Shown: positions 47,705 through 57,598 of the stretch, piece after piece | Layout: the number at the start of each line of letters is the position of its first letter | Position numbering within the stretch: the stretch's first letter is position 1 | Origin: Hominenteromicrobium sp900549945 | Lineage (GTDB): Bacteria; Bacillota; Clostridia; Oscillospirales; Acutalibacteraceae | Assembly: GCA_902472305.1 (NCBI GenBank) | Contig: CABRNK010000002.1 | Span: forward strand, 159,552-223,551 | DNA: 64,000 bases | Direction: 5' to 3' | Translations under genes and position numbers: made by a program | Notes under the pieces: generated by a model | Seen by the model: only the letters and a program-made list of their open reading frames with translations | Databases searched by the model: none | What the model was told of the DNA's origin: nothing

Positions 47705-50635
47705 TTATTTCAGCCGCAGCGCGTACAGCGCGCGCCGGGCGGTGACATAGAGAAATTCGCGGTTCTTCCCGGCCTCGAGCAGGCATGCGGGGCGGTCGGG
47801 AAGCCGGATTGTCCGCAGCAGCGCGCGGTCACGGTACACGTACAGCAGGCTGTCCGGCACGTAGGCCTCGCCGCTTTCGGTCATGGCAAAGCCGTATTCG
47901 CCGCGCTGTGCCCAGATTTCCGGCGCGGAGAGCGCGAAATCCGGACCGACCTGCACCTGCAGGACACACTTATTGTACTCGTCGACAAGATAGGTGGGGC
48001 GGCCGGGCTCGAGGCGGGTCAGCCCGGTAGCGCGCGCGAGCGCCGGTTTGTGGACGACGGCCGTTTTGCCGTCGGGCGCGAGATAGCAGTGCGTGTCCGC
48101 CTTTTGGAAGGAGGCCGTCATGTCGCCGCTGTCGCGCCACTGGTTCAGCGGATACCAGAGCGATTCTGGCTGCGCCTCGGCGATGGGGACGACCGGAAGC
48201 AGCGTCAGGGAGGCCTCCGGTGCGCCGGGCTCCATCGCATAGACGCGGATGCGCCGGTCAAGGCTGAAAAACGGGTAGTAACAGCCGCCGCCGTCATCGC
48301 CGCCGAATTCATCCGCGGAAAGCTCGGGTACGCCGCCGATTTCGGCGTTTGGAACCGGGCGGTATTCCGTGACAACCAGAAGCCGGCCTTCGGTGTCGCA
48401 GGCGAGCGAGAGCGGACGGAAATGCTGTGTGGTCAGCAGCGAAAGGCGCTGTGCCGCGGGGCTCCACCGGTAGATCCGGCACAGGCGCGAATCGCAGATG
48501 TAGACGTTTCCGGCAAAATCGGCGCAGAGCGCGTCCGCGCAGTCGAGGCTGTCTGTGAGCGTGCGCCATTCGCCCTGCCTTGCGGGCAGCGGCTGCGCGG
48601 GCCTCTGTGCCGGAACCCGCAGGCGTGCGAGCTGCCAAAAGCCGGCGCGCTCGCCGGTGTTCCCATCGACGTACAGATTTTCGATCGTGTATTTCATCTG
48701 TGTGAAATTGTGGCAGTTGAGAAGCTCGAGGGCTTCGCAGTCCCATGCCCGCACGACGCTTAGGTGCGGGTTATCCACCCAGATGACCCGGAACGCATAG
48801 AGGTTCGCGAAGAGCAGGTTTTTGCAGCCGCTCAGCTCGTACGGCTGGCAGTGCGGGCCCTCCGCGACCTCCTCCTCGGTCTGCATGCAGAGGAACCGCC
48901 AGTTTTCGACGCCGCGCATCAGGATTTCATGGCGCACGTGGTGCTCGACGGAGATCTGATACATCACGCCGGGCGTTTTCGTCTCGGAAATAAAGACGCC
49001 GGCCTCGGCGTAGGGGCTTGCGCTCCAAATATCCTTGAAAACGCCGCCGCCGTTTTCGGTGATCCACAGGCTCCAATACTGCGAATCCCATGGGCGGTTG
49101 GGGTCGTGGTCCGCGGTGCGGGAGGGGTTGTAGGTCGGCACGTTTTCGGCCTGCGGCGTGATCTGGCCGTGGCCGCCGACGAATTTTACGTCGTTCATAT
49201 AGGAGCCGCCGCCGGCCATCCATTTGCAGCCGACAGCGCGCGGGTTGCGCGCCGCGGTGTCGATGCCGATGCCGCTGACGAGCTGCCGCCCGCCCCGGCA
49301 GGTTTCCAGCACGGGCTTCGGCGCGCCCATACCGGCCCACGCCGGGCTGTTTTCATCGATGGCGATCTGCGTGGAGATGGGGCTGAGGCCGAAGAGCGCG
49401 CCGCCGCCGCGCATGCGGAGCGTATCCGTGACACGGTACACGCCCTGCGGCAGGTAGACGGCCGCGCACTGGTCGAGCGCCGCCTGCAGCGCGGCCGTGT
49501 CGTCGGCGGTGCCGTTGCCGACGGCGCCGAAATCACGGGCGTTTGTCCACAGGGACTGCGCGGGCAGACCGACAATCTCGCGCAGAAAATTGGGGGCGAA
49601 ATCTTCGAGGGGATCCGTTTCCGCGAAGCTCACCCGCTTGGTTTCGGCGTCCCCCAGCGTGCAGTCGTCGCCGTGCAGCAGCGTGCGCACAATGTATGCG
49701 CCGCCGCGCCCGGGCAGGATGCGCCCGCTTTCCCTGCCGCGCAGCAGTGCGGGGACATTGCGGCACCACACGTTTTGCAGATTGATCTGCGTGCAGCTGT
49801 TTTCCTCCTGTGCGATCTGCAGGGCGGGCCCGGCGATGTTCTCCAAAACGCAGTCCTTCCAGAACAGCTTTTCCCAATAGCCGTCCTCGGCGAGCTCGGC
49901 GGCGGGCGTGTCGCAGATCTCGACGTGGCTGAAGGTCAGCCCGCATTCTCTGGAGCGGACGGCGGCGCGGCGCTGCCCGCAGAAGGCGCTTTCGACCAAG
50001 ACGAAGGGCCAGCCGGGCGAGCACTTTGTGGTGTAGATGCCGTAATCGCCGCCGAGGAACACCAGGTTTTCCATCTCGTTTCCCACATCGAAAATGCCGG
50101 CCTTGCCTTCGCCGATGTCGAAAACACAGTGGGAGACGAAGCAGTGCTGTGCAAAATGGGCGCGCAGCGCGACGGCGGCCGGGTTTCCCGGCCCAATGCA
50201 GAAATCGATGTTGGAGACGGCGCTGTAAAAGGTGCCGGGGTTCGCGTCCTGAATCTCCCCGTCGATGCACGGCATGTTGCCGGTGAACCAGAAAAGGTAG
50301 GCGGCTTTGCCCTTGTCCTTTTCCGGCGCCGCCTGAAAGCCGGGGGTGTTGGCCCGCAAAATGAACCGCGGCCTTTTTTGCCCGAAGCCGATCATGCGCA
50401 CGGCGCGGGGCAGGTAGACGGTGCGGCTGATCGCGTAGTCGCCCTCGGGGATCAGCACGATGCCGCAGCGGCGGCTTTGCTTGACGCTGTCCAGAAGGCT
50501 CTGCAGGCGGTCTGTCACGTCGCAGAGTCCGTCCTCGCCAGGGATAAGGCCGCTTGTATTCAGGACGGCGGCCTGCGGGTCGTCCGGCTGCATGGTGTAA
50601 ACGGATGCGCAGTGCGCGAAGCGGTAGCTTTCCAT
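47705..50635 (-). CDS. Large double beta-helix / beta-propeller carbohydrate-active protein
   Basis: This 976-residue protein has two pectate-lyase-3-type right-handed beta-helix modules (about 15-310 and 365-670). The second opens NARDFGAVGNGTADDTAALQ, the classic start of GH28/GH55/PL-type helices. A C-terminal NHL/SMP-30-like beta-propeller follows (about 690-976; AGNVYICDSRLCRIYRWSP, KTAVVHKPALARATGL). There is no signal peptide or TM segment, so the protein appears cytoplasmic. The ATG at 50635 has AAAGGAATCGAT. It follows two sugar ABC permeases on the same strand by 13 bp, so it probably acts on what they import. The bond cleaved is unknown. Confidence 0.75.
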   Translation of the reverse strand: MESYRFAHCASVYTMQPDDPQAAVLNTSGLIPGEDGLCDVTDRLQSLLDSVKQSRRCGIVLIPEGDYAISRTVYLPRAVRMIGFGQKRPRFILRANTPGFQAAPEKDKGKAAYLFWFTGNMPCIDGEIQDANPGTFYSAVSNIDFCIGPGNPAAVALRAHFAQHCFVSHCVFDIGEGKAGIFDVGNEMENLVFLGGDYGIYTTKCSPGWPFVLVESAFCGQRRAAVRSRECGLTFSHVEICDTPAAELAEDGYWEKLFWKDCVLENIAGPALQIAQEENSCTQINLQNVWCRNVPALLRGRESGRILPGRGGAYIVRTLLHGDDCTLGDAETKRVSFAETDPLEDFAPNFLREIVGLPAQSLWTNARDFGAVGNGTADDTAALQAALDQCAAVYLPQGVYRVTDTLRMRGGGALFGLSPISTQIAIDENSPAWAGMGAPKPVLETCRGGRQLVSGIGIDTAARNPRAVGCKWMAGGGSYMNDVKFVGGHGQITPQAENVPTYNPSRTADHDPNRPWDSQYWSLWITENGGGVFKDIWSASPYAEAGVFISETKTPGVMYQISVEHHVRHEILMRGVENWRFLCMQTEEEVAEGPHCQPYELSGCKNLLFANLYAFRVIWVDNPHLSVVRAWDCEALELLNCHNFTQMKYTIENLYVDGNTGERAGFWQLARLRVPAQRPAQPLPARQGEWRTLTDSLDCADALCADFAGNVYICDSRLCRIYRWSPAAQRLSLLTTQHFRPLSLACDTEGRLLVVTEYRPVPNAEIGGVPELSADEFGGDDGGGCYYPFFSLDRRIRVYAMEPGAPEASLTLLPVVPIAEAQPESLWYPLNQWRDSGDMTASFQKADTHCYLAPDGKTAVVHKPALARATGLTRLEPGRPTYLVDEYNKCVLQVQVGPDFALSAPEIWAQRGEYGFAMTESGEAYVPDSLLYVYRDRALLRTIRLPDRPACLLEAGKNREFLYVTARRALYALRLK

Positions 50636-50648
50636 ATCGATTCCTTTC

Positions 50649-51539
50649 TCAGCCCTTGACGGCGCCGATGACGATGCCCTTCACGAAATACTTCTGGAAG
50701 AACGGATAGATGACGAGAACCGGCAGCGCGCCCATGACAGCCACGGCCATCTTGATGCCTGTGGAGGGCAGCGCGATGTCTTGATTTTGGAGGGACTGCG
50801 CCGCGTTGGTGTTGCTCATCAGGAACTGCACGTCCATCAGCATCTTATTCAGGAGCACCTGAATGCTGTAGAGCCGGTCCTCGTTGATATAGTACAGGCC
50901 GTTGAGCCAGTCGTTCCAGTACCCGAGGCCGACGAGCAGCGCCAGCGTGACGATGATCGGCACGGACATCGGCAGAACGACGCGGACGAGGATGGTCAGC
51001 TCGCCGGCGCCGTCGATGCGCGCCGCCTCGATGACGGCCTCGGGGATGTTCGTCGTGAAATAGGTGCGCATCATAATGACGTAGAACGCACCCATCATCA
51101 GGTTCGGGAAGAGCAGCGCCGCGATGGTGTTTTTGATGTGGAAGGTCTGCGTCCACATGATGTAGCTCGGCACGAGGCCGCCGTTGAAGAGCATGGTGAA
51201 GAACAGGAAGAACGAGATGAACGCCCGGCCGGGCAGATCGCGCCGGGAGAGCGGGTAGGCGAACAGCGTGGTGACGGCGAGGTTCGCGACGGTGCCCGTC
51301 ACGGTGACGAACGCGGACAGGATGTAGCCGCGCACGATACTCGTCGAATCCACGAGCAGGTACTTGTAAGCGGCGAAATCGATCTGCTCGGGGAAAAAGC
51401 TGTAGCCGTTGCGCACCAGCGCGTTTTCCTGCGTGATTGAGGAGATGATCAGCAGCAGAAACGGCAGCAGGCAGAACAGCGTGAGCACGATCATAATCAG
51501 GTTTGCGGCCACCTGAAAGGTTTTTCCTTTATCAACCAT
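50649..51539 (-). CDS. Carbohydrate ABC transporter permease (LplC/YtcP-like)
   Basis: This 296-residue permease has six TM helices and the EAA loop EAARIDGAGELTILVRVVLP. The ending FFQKYFVKGIVIGAVKG is the family C-terminus. ATG 51539 follows AAAGGAACTCTACTT; the longer frame upstream is a shadow of the other permease gene. It forms the pore with the gene upstream; no ATPase is encoded here, as is usual where a shared MsmX-type ATPase is used. Confidence 0.92.
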   Translation of the reverse strand: MVDKGKTFQVAANLIMIVLTLFCLLPFLLLIISSITQENALVRNGYSFFPEQIDFAAYKYLLVDSTSIVRGYILSAFVTVTGTVANLAVTTLFAYPLSRRDLPGRAFISFFLFFTMLFNGGLVPSYIMWTQTFHIKNTIAALLFPNLMMGAFYVIMMRTYFTTNIPEAVIEAARIDGAGELTILVRVVLPMSVPIIVTLALLVGLGYWNDWLNGLYYINEDRLYSIQVLLNKMLMDVQFLMSNTNAAQSLQNQDIALPSTGIKMAVAVMGALPVLVIYPFFQKYFVKGIVIGAVKG

Positions 51540-51574
51540 AAGTAGAGTTCCTTTCTTTCCATAAAATTCCGGCC

Positions 51575-52504
51575 TTAGAACAGGGCGTTGTCCGCGCTGA
51601 GCTTTCGGACAATGCCGTTGGCGCTCAAAACGAGCAGGAAGCCGATCAGGGACTGGTAGACGCCCGCGGCGGAGGCCATGCTGATGTTGTTCAGCGACAT
51701 GAGGCCGCGGTATACGTAGGTGTCGATGGTATTCGTCACGTTGATCAGCGGGCCGGAATTCATGGGCACCTGATAGAACAGGCCGAAATCGGAGTAGAAG
51801 ATCTTGCCGATCGCCATCAGTGTCAGCGTGATAATCGTAGGCTTCAGTGCGGGCAGCGTGATGTGGATGATCTGCTTCCAGCGGTTTGCGCCGTCGATCA
51901 CCGCGGCCTCGTAGTAGCCGCGGTCGATGCCGACAAGCGTGGCGTAATAGATGATGCAGTTGTAGCCCAGCCCCTTCCAGATGTTCACGATGATCAAAAT
52001 GACGGGCCAATACTGCGGTGAGGTGTACCAAGAGATCGGCTCTATGCCGAGCAGCGGCAGAACGGAGCTGTTCAGAAAGCCGGAATCGCTGCTGAGAAAG
52101 GCGTATACAAGGTAGCTGACCACGACGATGGAGATTAAAAACGGGACGAGGATCGTGGTCTGGTACAGCTTTTTCGCGCGGGCGGAATGGATTTCATTCA
52201 GTAAAATCGCCACGGCGATGGCGCAGAGCGTGCCGAGCACGATGAAGGCGACGTTGTAGAGCAGCGTGTTGCGGGTGATGATCCACGCGTCCTTTGTCTT
52301 AAAGAGAAATTCAAAGTTTTTGAAACCGATGAACGGGCTGCCCCACATGCCCTTGGCGTAGTTGAACTGCTCGAAGGCGATGACGATGCCGGTCATCGGG
52401 ATATAATTGTTGATGATAAGGTAAGCGGCGCCGGGGATCAGCATCAGGTAGAGCGGCAGGTAAGCCTTCAGCCGCCGGATGAGCCCCGCTTTTTTCGAAG
52501 TCAC
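51575..52504 (-). CDS. Carbohydrate ABC transporter permease (LplB/YteP-like)
   Basis: This 309-residue permease with six TM helices has the EAA motif EAAVIDGANRWKQIIHITLP and the family C-terminus SANGIVRKLSADNALF. The start is GTG 52504, because AGGGAGGG lies 7 bp upstream and the product then begins VTSKKAGLIRR; the upstream frame has no support. It follows the binding-protein gene after a 97-bp gap containing a stem-loop. Confidence 0.9.
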   Translation of the reverse strand: MTSKKAGLIRRLKAYLPLYLMLIPGAAYLIINNYIPMTGIVIAFEQFNYAKGMWGSPFIGFKNFEFLFKTKDAWIITRNTLLYNVAFIVLGTLCAIAVAILLNEIHSARAKKLYQTTILVPFLISIVVVSYLVYAFLSSDSGFLNSSVLPLLGIEPISWYTSPQYWPVILIIVNIWKGLGYNCIIYYATLVGIDRGYYEAAVIDGANRWKQIIHITLPALKPTIITLTLMAIGKIFYSDFGLFYQVPMNSGPLINVTNTIDTYVYRGLMSLNNISMASAAGVYQSLIGFLLVLSANGIVRKLSADNALF

Positions 52505-52536
52505 AGAAAATCCCTCCCTAGCTGGGTTGATAAGAG

Positions 52537-52573
52537 AGGCGGAGCGGTCATGGGAAATGACCATACTCCGCCT
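52537..52573 (-). promoter_or_regulatory. Intercistronic stem-loop after binding-protein gene
   Basis: AGGCGGAG (52537-52544) pairs with CTCCGCCT (52566-52573) and encloses GGTCAT/ATGACC (52546-52551, 52557-52562). Such a hairpin between binding protein and permease genes usually slows decay or ends part of the transcripts, giving excess binding protein. Confidence 0.6.
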
Positions 52574-52601
52574 TTTGCCATATATTCTGCTGCGGTGCGG
52601 G

Positions 52602-54119
52602 TCAGCCCTGCTCGGCGCGCCATGCGCTGAACTGCGCTTCCTTTTCCGCAATGATGTCGTTGACGCCGGCGTCCTCGAGCTCCTTTAAAAACTCGGGCAG
52701 CGCCGATGCGGGGTCGATGGAGCCGGTCTCCAGCGCGTTCTTGTACTTGTCTTCGACGTTCTTGCAGGCGGTCACCTGATTGAGCACCGCGCTGTTGTCC
52801 CATGTGAAGCCCATTGCAGGCGAGACGATCGCGGCCTCGTTCCATGCGGCGGTGTCCGTCCAGATGGTTTCGGGGTCGCCCTCCCAGACGTAGGAGATCA
52901 TCTCGTTCGGCCACGCCCACGGGTAGGAGGGGTAGCCCGTCGTGGTGCCGTCCACGCCTTCGGGGAAGCCGACGATGCCCTTTTCCTCGTCCTTGATCTC
53001 GAAATGCGTGCCCTCAATGCCGTTGATGCAGATATTCGCGAGCTCCGGATTCGTGTAGATCTCGTTGAGAACCTGCACGCCGCGCTCCGGCTTTTCGCTG
53101 TTGTGCGCGATGTACCAGAGAATGTCGATGCGGCTGGTGGTCGTGTAGGCGGGGGTCAGGTCAAAAACCAACATTTCCTTCATGGTCTTTTTCTCAAGCT
53201 CGCCCTGAATGCCGGGCTTCGTGTTCGTGAACATGCCGAATGCCTTGCCGGCTGCGACCATGGCGGAGCTGTCCTCGGTGCTCGAGGAGGCGTCCGGCAT
53301 GATGAGGCCCTTCTGAGACCAAGCGTAGCGGCGCTCGACGATTTCCTTGTATGTATCGGTTGCGTAGAAATTCACGACGTCCAGTGTATCGGTGTCGGTG
53401 CAGTCCTCCAGCGCGCCGAAGTCGCCGCCGAGGTCGTCGTTCGTAACCATCATGCTCATGCCGCCGTAGCTGGAAACGACCGGGTAGTAGTCGGGGTACA
53501 TCTCCTGCACGGCCTCAAGCAGGGGGAGAAGATCATCCTCGGTTTTGATATTGCTGTAGTCCACGCCCGTGGCGTCCGCCATTTCCTTGACGCAGGCGAA
53601 GCCCCAGCTCACGGCGACCTCCTTATTGGCGGGTACGGCGTAGCGCTTGCCGTTCAGCGTTGTGGCCGCCCAGCGGGATTCGGGGATCTGCTCGAGCAGG
53701 TCCGGCCCGTATTCCTCGAGGTAGTCCTCCATGCAGACAATCTGGCCGTTGTTGATGGCGGAAATGAAAATATCGCGGTTGTTGTACAGCACGTCGAGCT
53801 TCTCGCCCGAGGAGAACATCAGGTTCACCTGATCGGGATAGCTGCCGAAGCCGATGCGCGTGATCTCAAGCGTCGTGTTGTACTTCTCCTCGAGAATGGC
53901 GCTGGCGGCTTCGGCGACGGCCGCGCAGTCCTCGGTTTTCGCATCGCCGGGAATTAAGAGCTTCACGGTGTAGGGCTCCTGTGCGCTCGCGTCTGCCGCG
54001 CCAGAGGCGCCGGCGCTTTCCGGCGTGCCGCCGGATGGGTCCGCGGTGTCCGAGCCGCAGGCTGATGCGGCCGAAACGAGCAGAGCGGCGGCGAGTATGG
54101 CTGCCAAAACTTTCTTCAT
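52602..54119 (-). CDS. Extracellular solute-binding lipoprotein of sugar ABC transporter
   Basis: This 505-residue lipoprotein has a signal peptide MKKVLAAILAAALLVSAASAC with the lipobox Cys at 21, then a Gly/Ser/Ala linker. A type 2 solute-binding domain of the LplA/YtcQ kind (cluster-D-like, about 500 residues) follows. It binds an oligosaccharide outside and delivers it to the two permeases downstream. AGGAGGAACAGAC precedes ATG 54119. The gene lies immediately after yesN-like control genes, which probably induce it. Confidence 0.92.
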   Translation of the reverse strand: MKKVLAAILAAALLVSAASACGSDTADPSGGTPESAGASGAADASAQEPYTVKLLIPGDAKTEDCAAVAEAASAILEEKYNTTLEITRIGFGSYPDQVNLMFSSGEKLDVLYNNRDIFISAINNGQIVCMEDYLEEYGPDLLEQIPESRWAATTLNGKRYAVPANKEVAVSWGFACVKEMADATGVDYSNIKTEDDLLPLLEAVQEMYPDYYPVVSSYGGMSMMVTNDDLGGDFGALEDCTDTDTLDVVNFYATDTYKEIVERRYAWSQKGLIMPDASSSTEDSSAMVAAGKAFGMFTNTKPGIQGELEKKTMKEMLVFDLTPAYTTTSRIDILWYIAHNSEKPERGVQVLNEIYTNPELANICINGIEGTHFEIKDEEKGIVGFPEGVDGTTTGYPSYPWAWPNEMISYVWEGDPETIWTDTAAWNEAAIVSPAMGFTWDNSAVLNQVTACKNVEDKYKNALETGSIDPASALPEFLKELEDAGVNDIIAEKEAQFSAWRAEQG

Positions 54120-54275
54120 GTCTGTTCCTCCTTCTGCCTTCCTCTGTGTGGTTTACAGCAATTTTTGCTTTTATTTTTGAAACGATGAGGAAGATTTATA
54201 TTTATTTTAGCTAATAAAAACGGAGAAATCTGCCGCGGCTGTGACTTCACGCTGTTCCGAAAGTGACCTTTTGCG

Positions 54276-55865
54276 TCATTTTCCCTCTTTCTCGCAGGCC
54301 TTTCGGTATTCGGAGGGCGACATGCCGAACGCCTTTTTGAAGGCTTTTGCGAAGTGCGAAAAGTTGATGTAGCCGACCTTGGAGGCGACGATGCTGATTG
54401 AAAATGAGGTGTTTTTCAAAAGAGACTGCGCGATTTTCATGCGCTCCTGCACGAGGTAGTCGTTCAGCCCGATGCCCATTTCCTTTTTGAACAGGCGGGA
54501 GAGGTACTCGGGGTTCAGGTACACAGCCCTTGCAATTTCGGCGCGGCCGATGCTGCGGGGCAGGTTCTTGTGGATGAAGCTCAAAATTCTGTCGATCTGC
54601 GCCCGGCCCTGCGCCTGCCGGCAGCCCTGCCGCGCCTCGGCGTAATCCGTCGCGAAGTCCACGAATTCGAGAAGCTGGGGCAGCGTGGAGCAGGCGTGCA
54701 GCATCGCGTCGTAGTCAAAGGTGTCGTTGAAAACCTCGCGCACGCGGTCGCGCCGCTGCTGGAGCACACCGAAGAAGAGTTCTAGAAAGCTCTCGTGAAA
54801 GGCGGAGAGCACCTCCCGGTTTAGAGCGCCCTGCCGGCTCAGCCGGTCGAAGTACGCGTGGATCTCCTCGCGCACGGCCTTGCCGCAGCCCTCGTCGAGC
54901 AGGCTCTGCCACTTGGCGAAATCGGGCTCCACATCCGGCGGCGCCGCGCCGCTTTCGAGCGGCAGAACGCCGCAGGTACGCGCGACGTTGTTACGGTGCG
55001 CCTCCTGCAGGCGCAGGTATTCCGCCGGCAGCTCCCGGAAGGGGACGGCGCTGCGCCCGAGCAGGCAGGTGAGGCCGAGGTGCAGCTCCTGCTTCGCAAA
55101 GCTGTGAAAGGATTCGAGGCTGCTGCAAAGCGCGTCGTAGGCGCCGCCGCTCTCGTCTGCGTCAAGCAGGATGAGGTACGCATCGCCGCCGAGCGAGAGC
55201 ACCGTGGTCTGCCGGCTCATCGGGGCGAGCAGCTCCTCGAGCACGTTTTGAAAGCCGTAGAGCAGGAGGCCGTATTCCATCGGCTCGCCCTCCCAATGCT
55301 GGATCTGCACCCACACGCAGCGGCAGAGCGTTTCCGGCATGCAGGAGAAGCCGAAGGCGCTGGCCTTTTCCGCCGCCTCCTGCGCGCCGCCCCGGATGCC
55401 GAGCAGAAATTCGCGCAGGATGCTCCGCCTGAAGCCAAGCGCCTCCTGCGCGGCGCCGCGCCCCATCGTGCTGTAGAGCTGGGCGAGCCGCTCCTGCTGC
55501 AGGCGCTCGACGGCGTGGAGAATGGCCCCCTCTATGGCGGCGTAGCTTGCGGGCTGGAGCAGGTAATCGGCGGCCTCCAGCTTGAGGGCGCTCTGCGCGT
55601 AGGCGAAATCGGCGTGGGCCGTCAGGAAAATACATTTGACGGACTGCCCCTGCTCCCGCAGCCAAGAGACGAGGTGCAGCCCGCTTTCACCGGGCATTTC
55701 GATGTCGCACAGGAGAATATCGATTTGCTCCCGCTTTAGGATTTCGCGCGCCTCGGCGGCGCTGTTTGCGCCGAATGCAGACTCAATTTTCAGCCGGCTC
55801 CAATTCACGCCGTCCAAAATGCCCCGGACGACGTCGGGCTGGTCGTCGACGACAAGCACTTTCAT
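54276..55865 (-). CDS. YesN-type response regulator, AraC output
   Basis: This 529-residue regulator has an N-terminal receiver domain (MKVLVVDDQPDVVRGILDGV; phosphoacceptor Asp in LLCDIEMPG near 55). The middle domain spans about 170-410. A C-terminal AraC DNA-binding domain covers about 425-525 (IGRAEIARAVYLNPEYLSRL and VGYINFSHFAKAFKKAFGMS). The ATG overlaps the kinase stop (ATGA). It probably activates the transporter and beta-helix genes downstream. Confidence 0.92.
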   Translation of the reverse strand: MKVLVVDDQPDVVRGILDGVNWSRLKIESAFGANSAAEAREILKREQIDILLCDIEMPGESGLHLVSWLREQGQSVKCIFLTAHADFAYAQSALKLEAADYLLQPASYAAIEGAILHAVERLQQERLAQLYSTMGRGAAQEALGFRRSILREFLLGIRGGAQEAAEKASAFGFSCMPETLCRCVWVQIQHWEGEPMEYGLLLYGFQNVLEELLAPMSRQTTVLSLGGDAYLILLDADESGGAYDALCSSLESFHSFAKQELHLGLTCLLGRSAVPFRELPAEYLRLQEAHRNNVARTCGVLPLESGAAPPDVEPDFAKWQSLLDEGCGKAVREEIHAYFDRLSRQGALNREVLSAFHESFLELFFGVLQQRRDRVREVFNDTFDYDAMLHACSTLPQLLEFVDFATDYAEARQGCRQAQGRAQIDRILSFIHKNLPRSIGRAEIARAVYLNPEYLSRLFKKEMGIGLNDYLVQERMKIAQSLLKNTSFSISIVASKVGYINFSHFAKAFKKAFGMSPSEYRKACEKEGK

Positions 55866-57598
55866 ATACAGGGCCTCCCATCTGTTTTTCTTTGGCTTTC
55901 TTCAAAGTGCAGGGGAAAAATCAGCTCAAATTCCGTGCCGGGCGCGAGGTTCCGGCAGGCGAACCCGAAGCGGTCGCCGTAAAGCAGGTGCAGACGCTGC
56001 CGGATATTCAGGATGCCGATGTGATTTTCCCGGTAATCGAAGGACACCGCGCGGTTGTACTCTTCGAGCAGTGCGGCCGGCAGCCCGGGGCCGTTGTCGC
56101 GGATCGTGATGTCGAGGCTGTCGCCCGCATCGGAGCGGAGCCGCCGGAGCTCGAGTGACAGAACGAGCGCCTGCCCGGGCAGCATCGCGTATTTGCAGCT
56201 GTTTTCGACAAAGGTTTGCAGGCAGAGCGCGGGGATCAGCGCGCCCTCGAGCCCAGGCTCGGCGGACGCTTGAAAATCAATCGGCTGGGCCGTCACATAC
56301 CGCTGCATATTGATGTAGTTTTCCACGTGGCGCAGCTCGGTGCGCAGGGCGACACGATCCTTATTGTCGTGGAAGATGTACCGCACGTGGTCGGAAACCA
56401 TCAAAATGGCGTCCTGAATCTTCCGGTAATCCCGGCCCTGCGCCATGCCGTACAGCGATTTCAGGATATTCAGGAAAAAGTGCGGGCTGATCTGGAGCTG
56501 TAAGTATTGAAGCTGGGCGTATTGAAATTTGAGCTCCGTCTCGTAGGCCTCGATTTTCAGATCCTTGACTTGATCCATCATGCTGTTGAAGGAGGTGCTC
56601 AGCTTTTGCAGCTCCTCGACCTTCTGGTCCTCCCGAAAGCGCATGGCCATCTGCCCGGAGCGGATGCGCAGCAGGTCGCGGTCCATCTGCTCCATCGGGC
56701 GCAGGTACCAGCGCTTGAGCATCAAAAACAGCAGCGGCACGAGCGCCGAGACGAGCAGAGAGAGCGCGAGGATAACGAGGATCAGCCGGTTGATTTTTTT
56801 CAGGCTGACCGGCGAGGTCTCAAGGAACACCATGTAGATGCCGCTGACCGGCGAGTAACGCTGCACGATAAAGCAGTTGCCGGAAAAATACGCGCCGTCC
56901 TCTCCGGACCGGAGCACGACGCCATTTTCACGGAGAGCGGATGCGGCGGACAGCGGCGTTCCGCTTTCGTCTGCGAAGAGGAGCCGCGTATCCTGTGTGA
57001 GCGAGGCGGAGGCCTGCGGGTTCAGGATCTGATCGAGATCGATAAAGCAGACGGTGCCGGCGGACTGCGTGCAGAAATCGCACACCAGAAAATACCGCCC
57101 GGCGAGCTGCACGGGCCGCCAGCGCCGCGGGCTGTTTTCTCCCCAGCTCTCCGCAAGGCCATCGACATAGCCGCGCATGGCAAGGCGCTCCTCGTAGGTG
57201 GTGTGGGTCGTTGTAAAGGCGCCCCGCACTATGTCGTTGGCGCCGGAGACGAGAAAAATGGCGGCGACGGTCGGCTCCACATTCATCAGCGTGCGGTAGG
57301 TGTCCAGCACATTGAAAGCGTACTTGTAAGCGTCCAGCGGGCTCTGTGCGTAGAGCAGGCGCTTGTGGCTGTATTCCTGCGCCCAGTAGTTCGCGATGGT
57401 GGTGGAAATGCGGTGCACGTCGCTGTCCATCTGCTGCTGATAGAGATAGATGATGCTTCTCCCGTTTTCCTCCATCTCCGAGCTCAGCTCCTGAAAGGAG
57501 AGCAGGCTCTGCGTGAGCTGCAGGGCGAGAATGGGGATTAGAAACAGGAAAATCATAATGCGCTGCAGCTTGCGTATGGAATAAAGTCCTTTTTTCAC
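55862..57598 (-). CDS. YesM-type sensor histidine kinase
   Basis: This 578-residue kinase has an N-terminal TM helix (about 8-31) and an extracellular sensor domain to about 275. A second TM, a HAMP region and the His_kinase domain follow, with LQLQISPHFFLNILKSLYGM carrying the phosphorylated His. The ATPase domain has DNGPGLPAALLEEY. The start is GTG 57598 behind GGGGAGGTCTGCCT; a longer frame lacks a ribosome site. A TATAAT on the minus strand at 57658-57653 may be its -10. It senses a sugar or polysaccharide outside and controls the adjacent locus. Confidence 0.9.
   Translation of the reverse strand: MKKGLYSIRKLQRIMIFLFLIPILALQLTQSLLSFQELSSEMEENGRSIIYLYQQQMDSDVHRISTTIANYWAQEYSHKRLLYAQSPLDAYKYAFNVLDTYRTLMNVEPTVAAIFLVSGANDIVRGAFTTTHTTYEERLAMRGYVDGLAESWGENSPRRWRPVQLAGRYFLVCDFCTQSAGTVCFIDLDQILNPQASASLTQDTRLLFADESGTPLSAASALRENGVVLRSGEDGAYFSGNCFIVQRYSPVSGIYMVFLETSPVSLKKINRLILVILALSLLVSALVPLLFLMLKRWYLRPMEQMDRDLLRIRSGQMAMRFREDQKVEELQKLSTSFNSMMDQVKDLKIEAYETELKFQYAQLQYLQLQISPHFFLNILKSLYGMAQGRDYRKIQDAILMVSDHVRYIFHDNKDRVALRTELRHVENYINMQRYVTAQPIDFQASAEPGLEGALIPALCLQTFVENSCKYAMLPGQALVLSLELRRLRSDAGDSLDITIRDNGPGLPAALLEEYNRAVSFDYRENHIGILNIRQRLHLLYGDRFGFACRNLAPGTEFELIFPLHFEESQRKTDGRPCI

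Noticed and set aside
54175..54190. A catabolite-responsive (cre) site before the binding-protein gene
   Set aside because: TTGAAACGATGAGG is one base short in the spacing of the cre consensus and lacks the right half.
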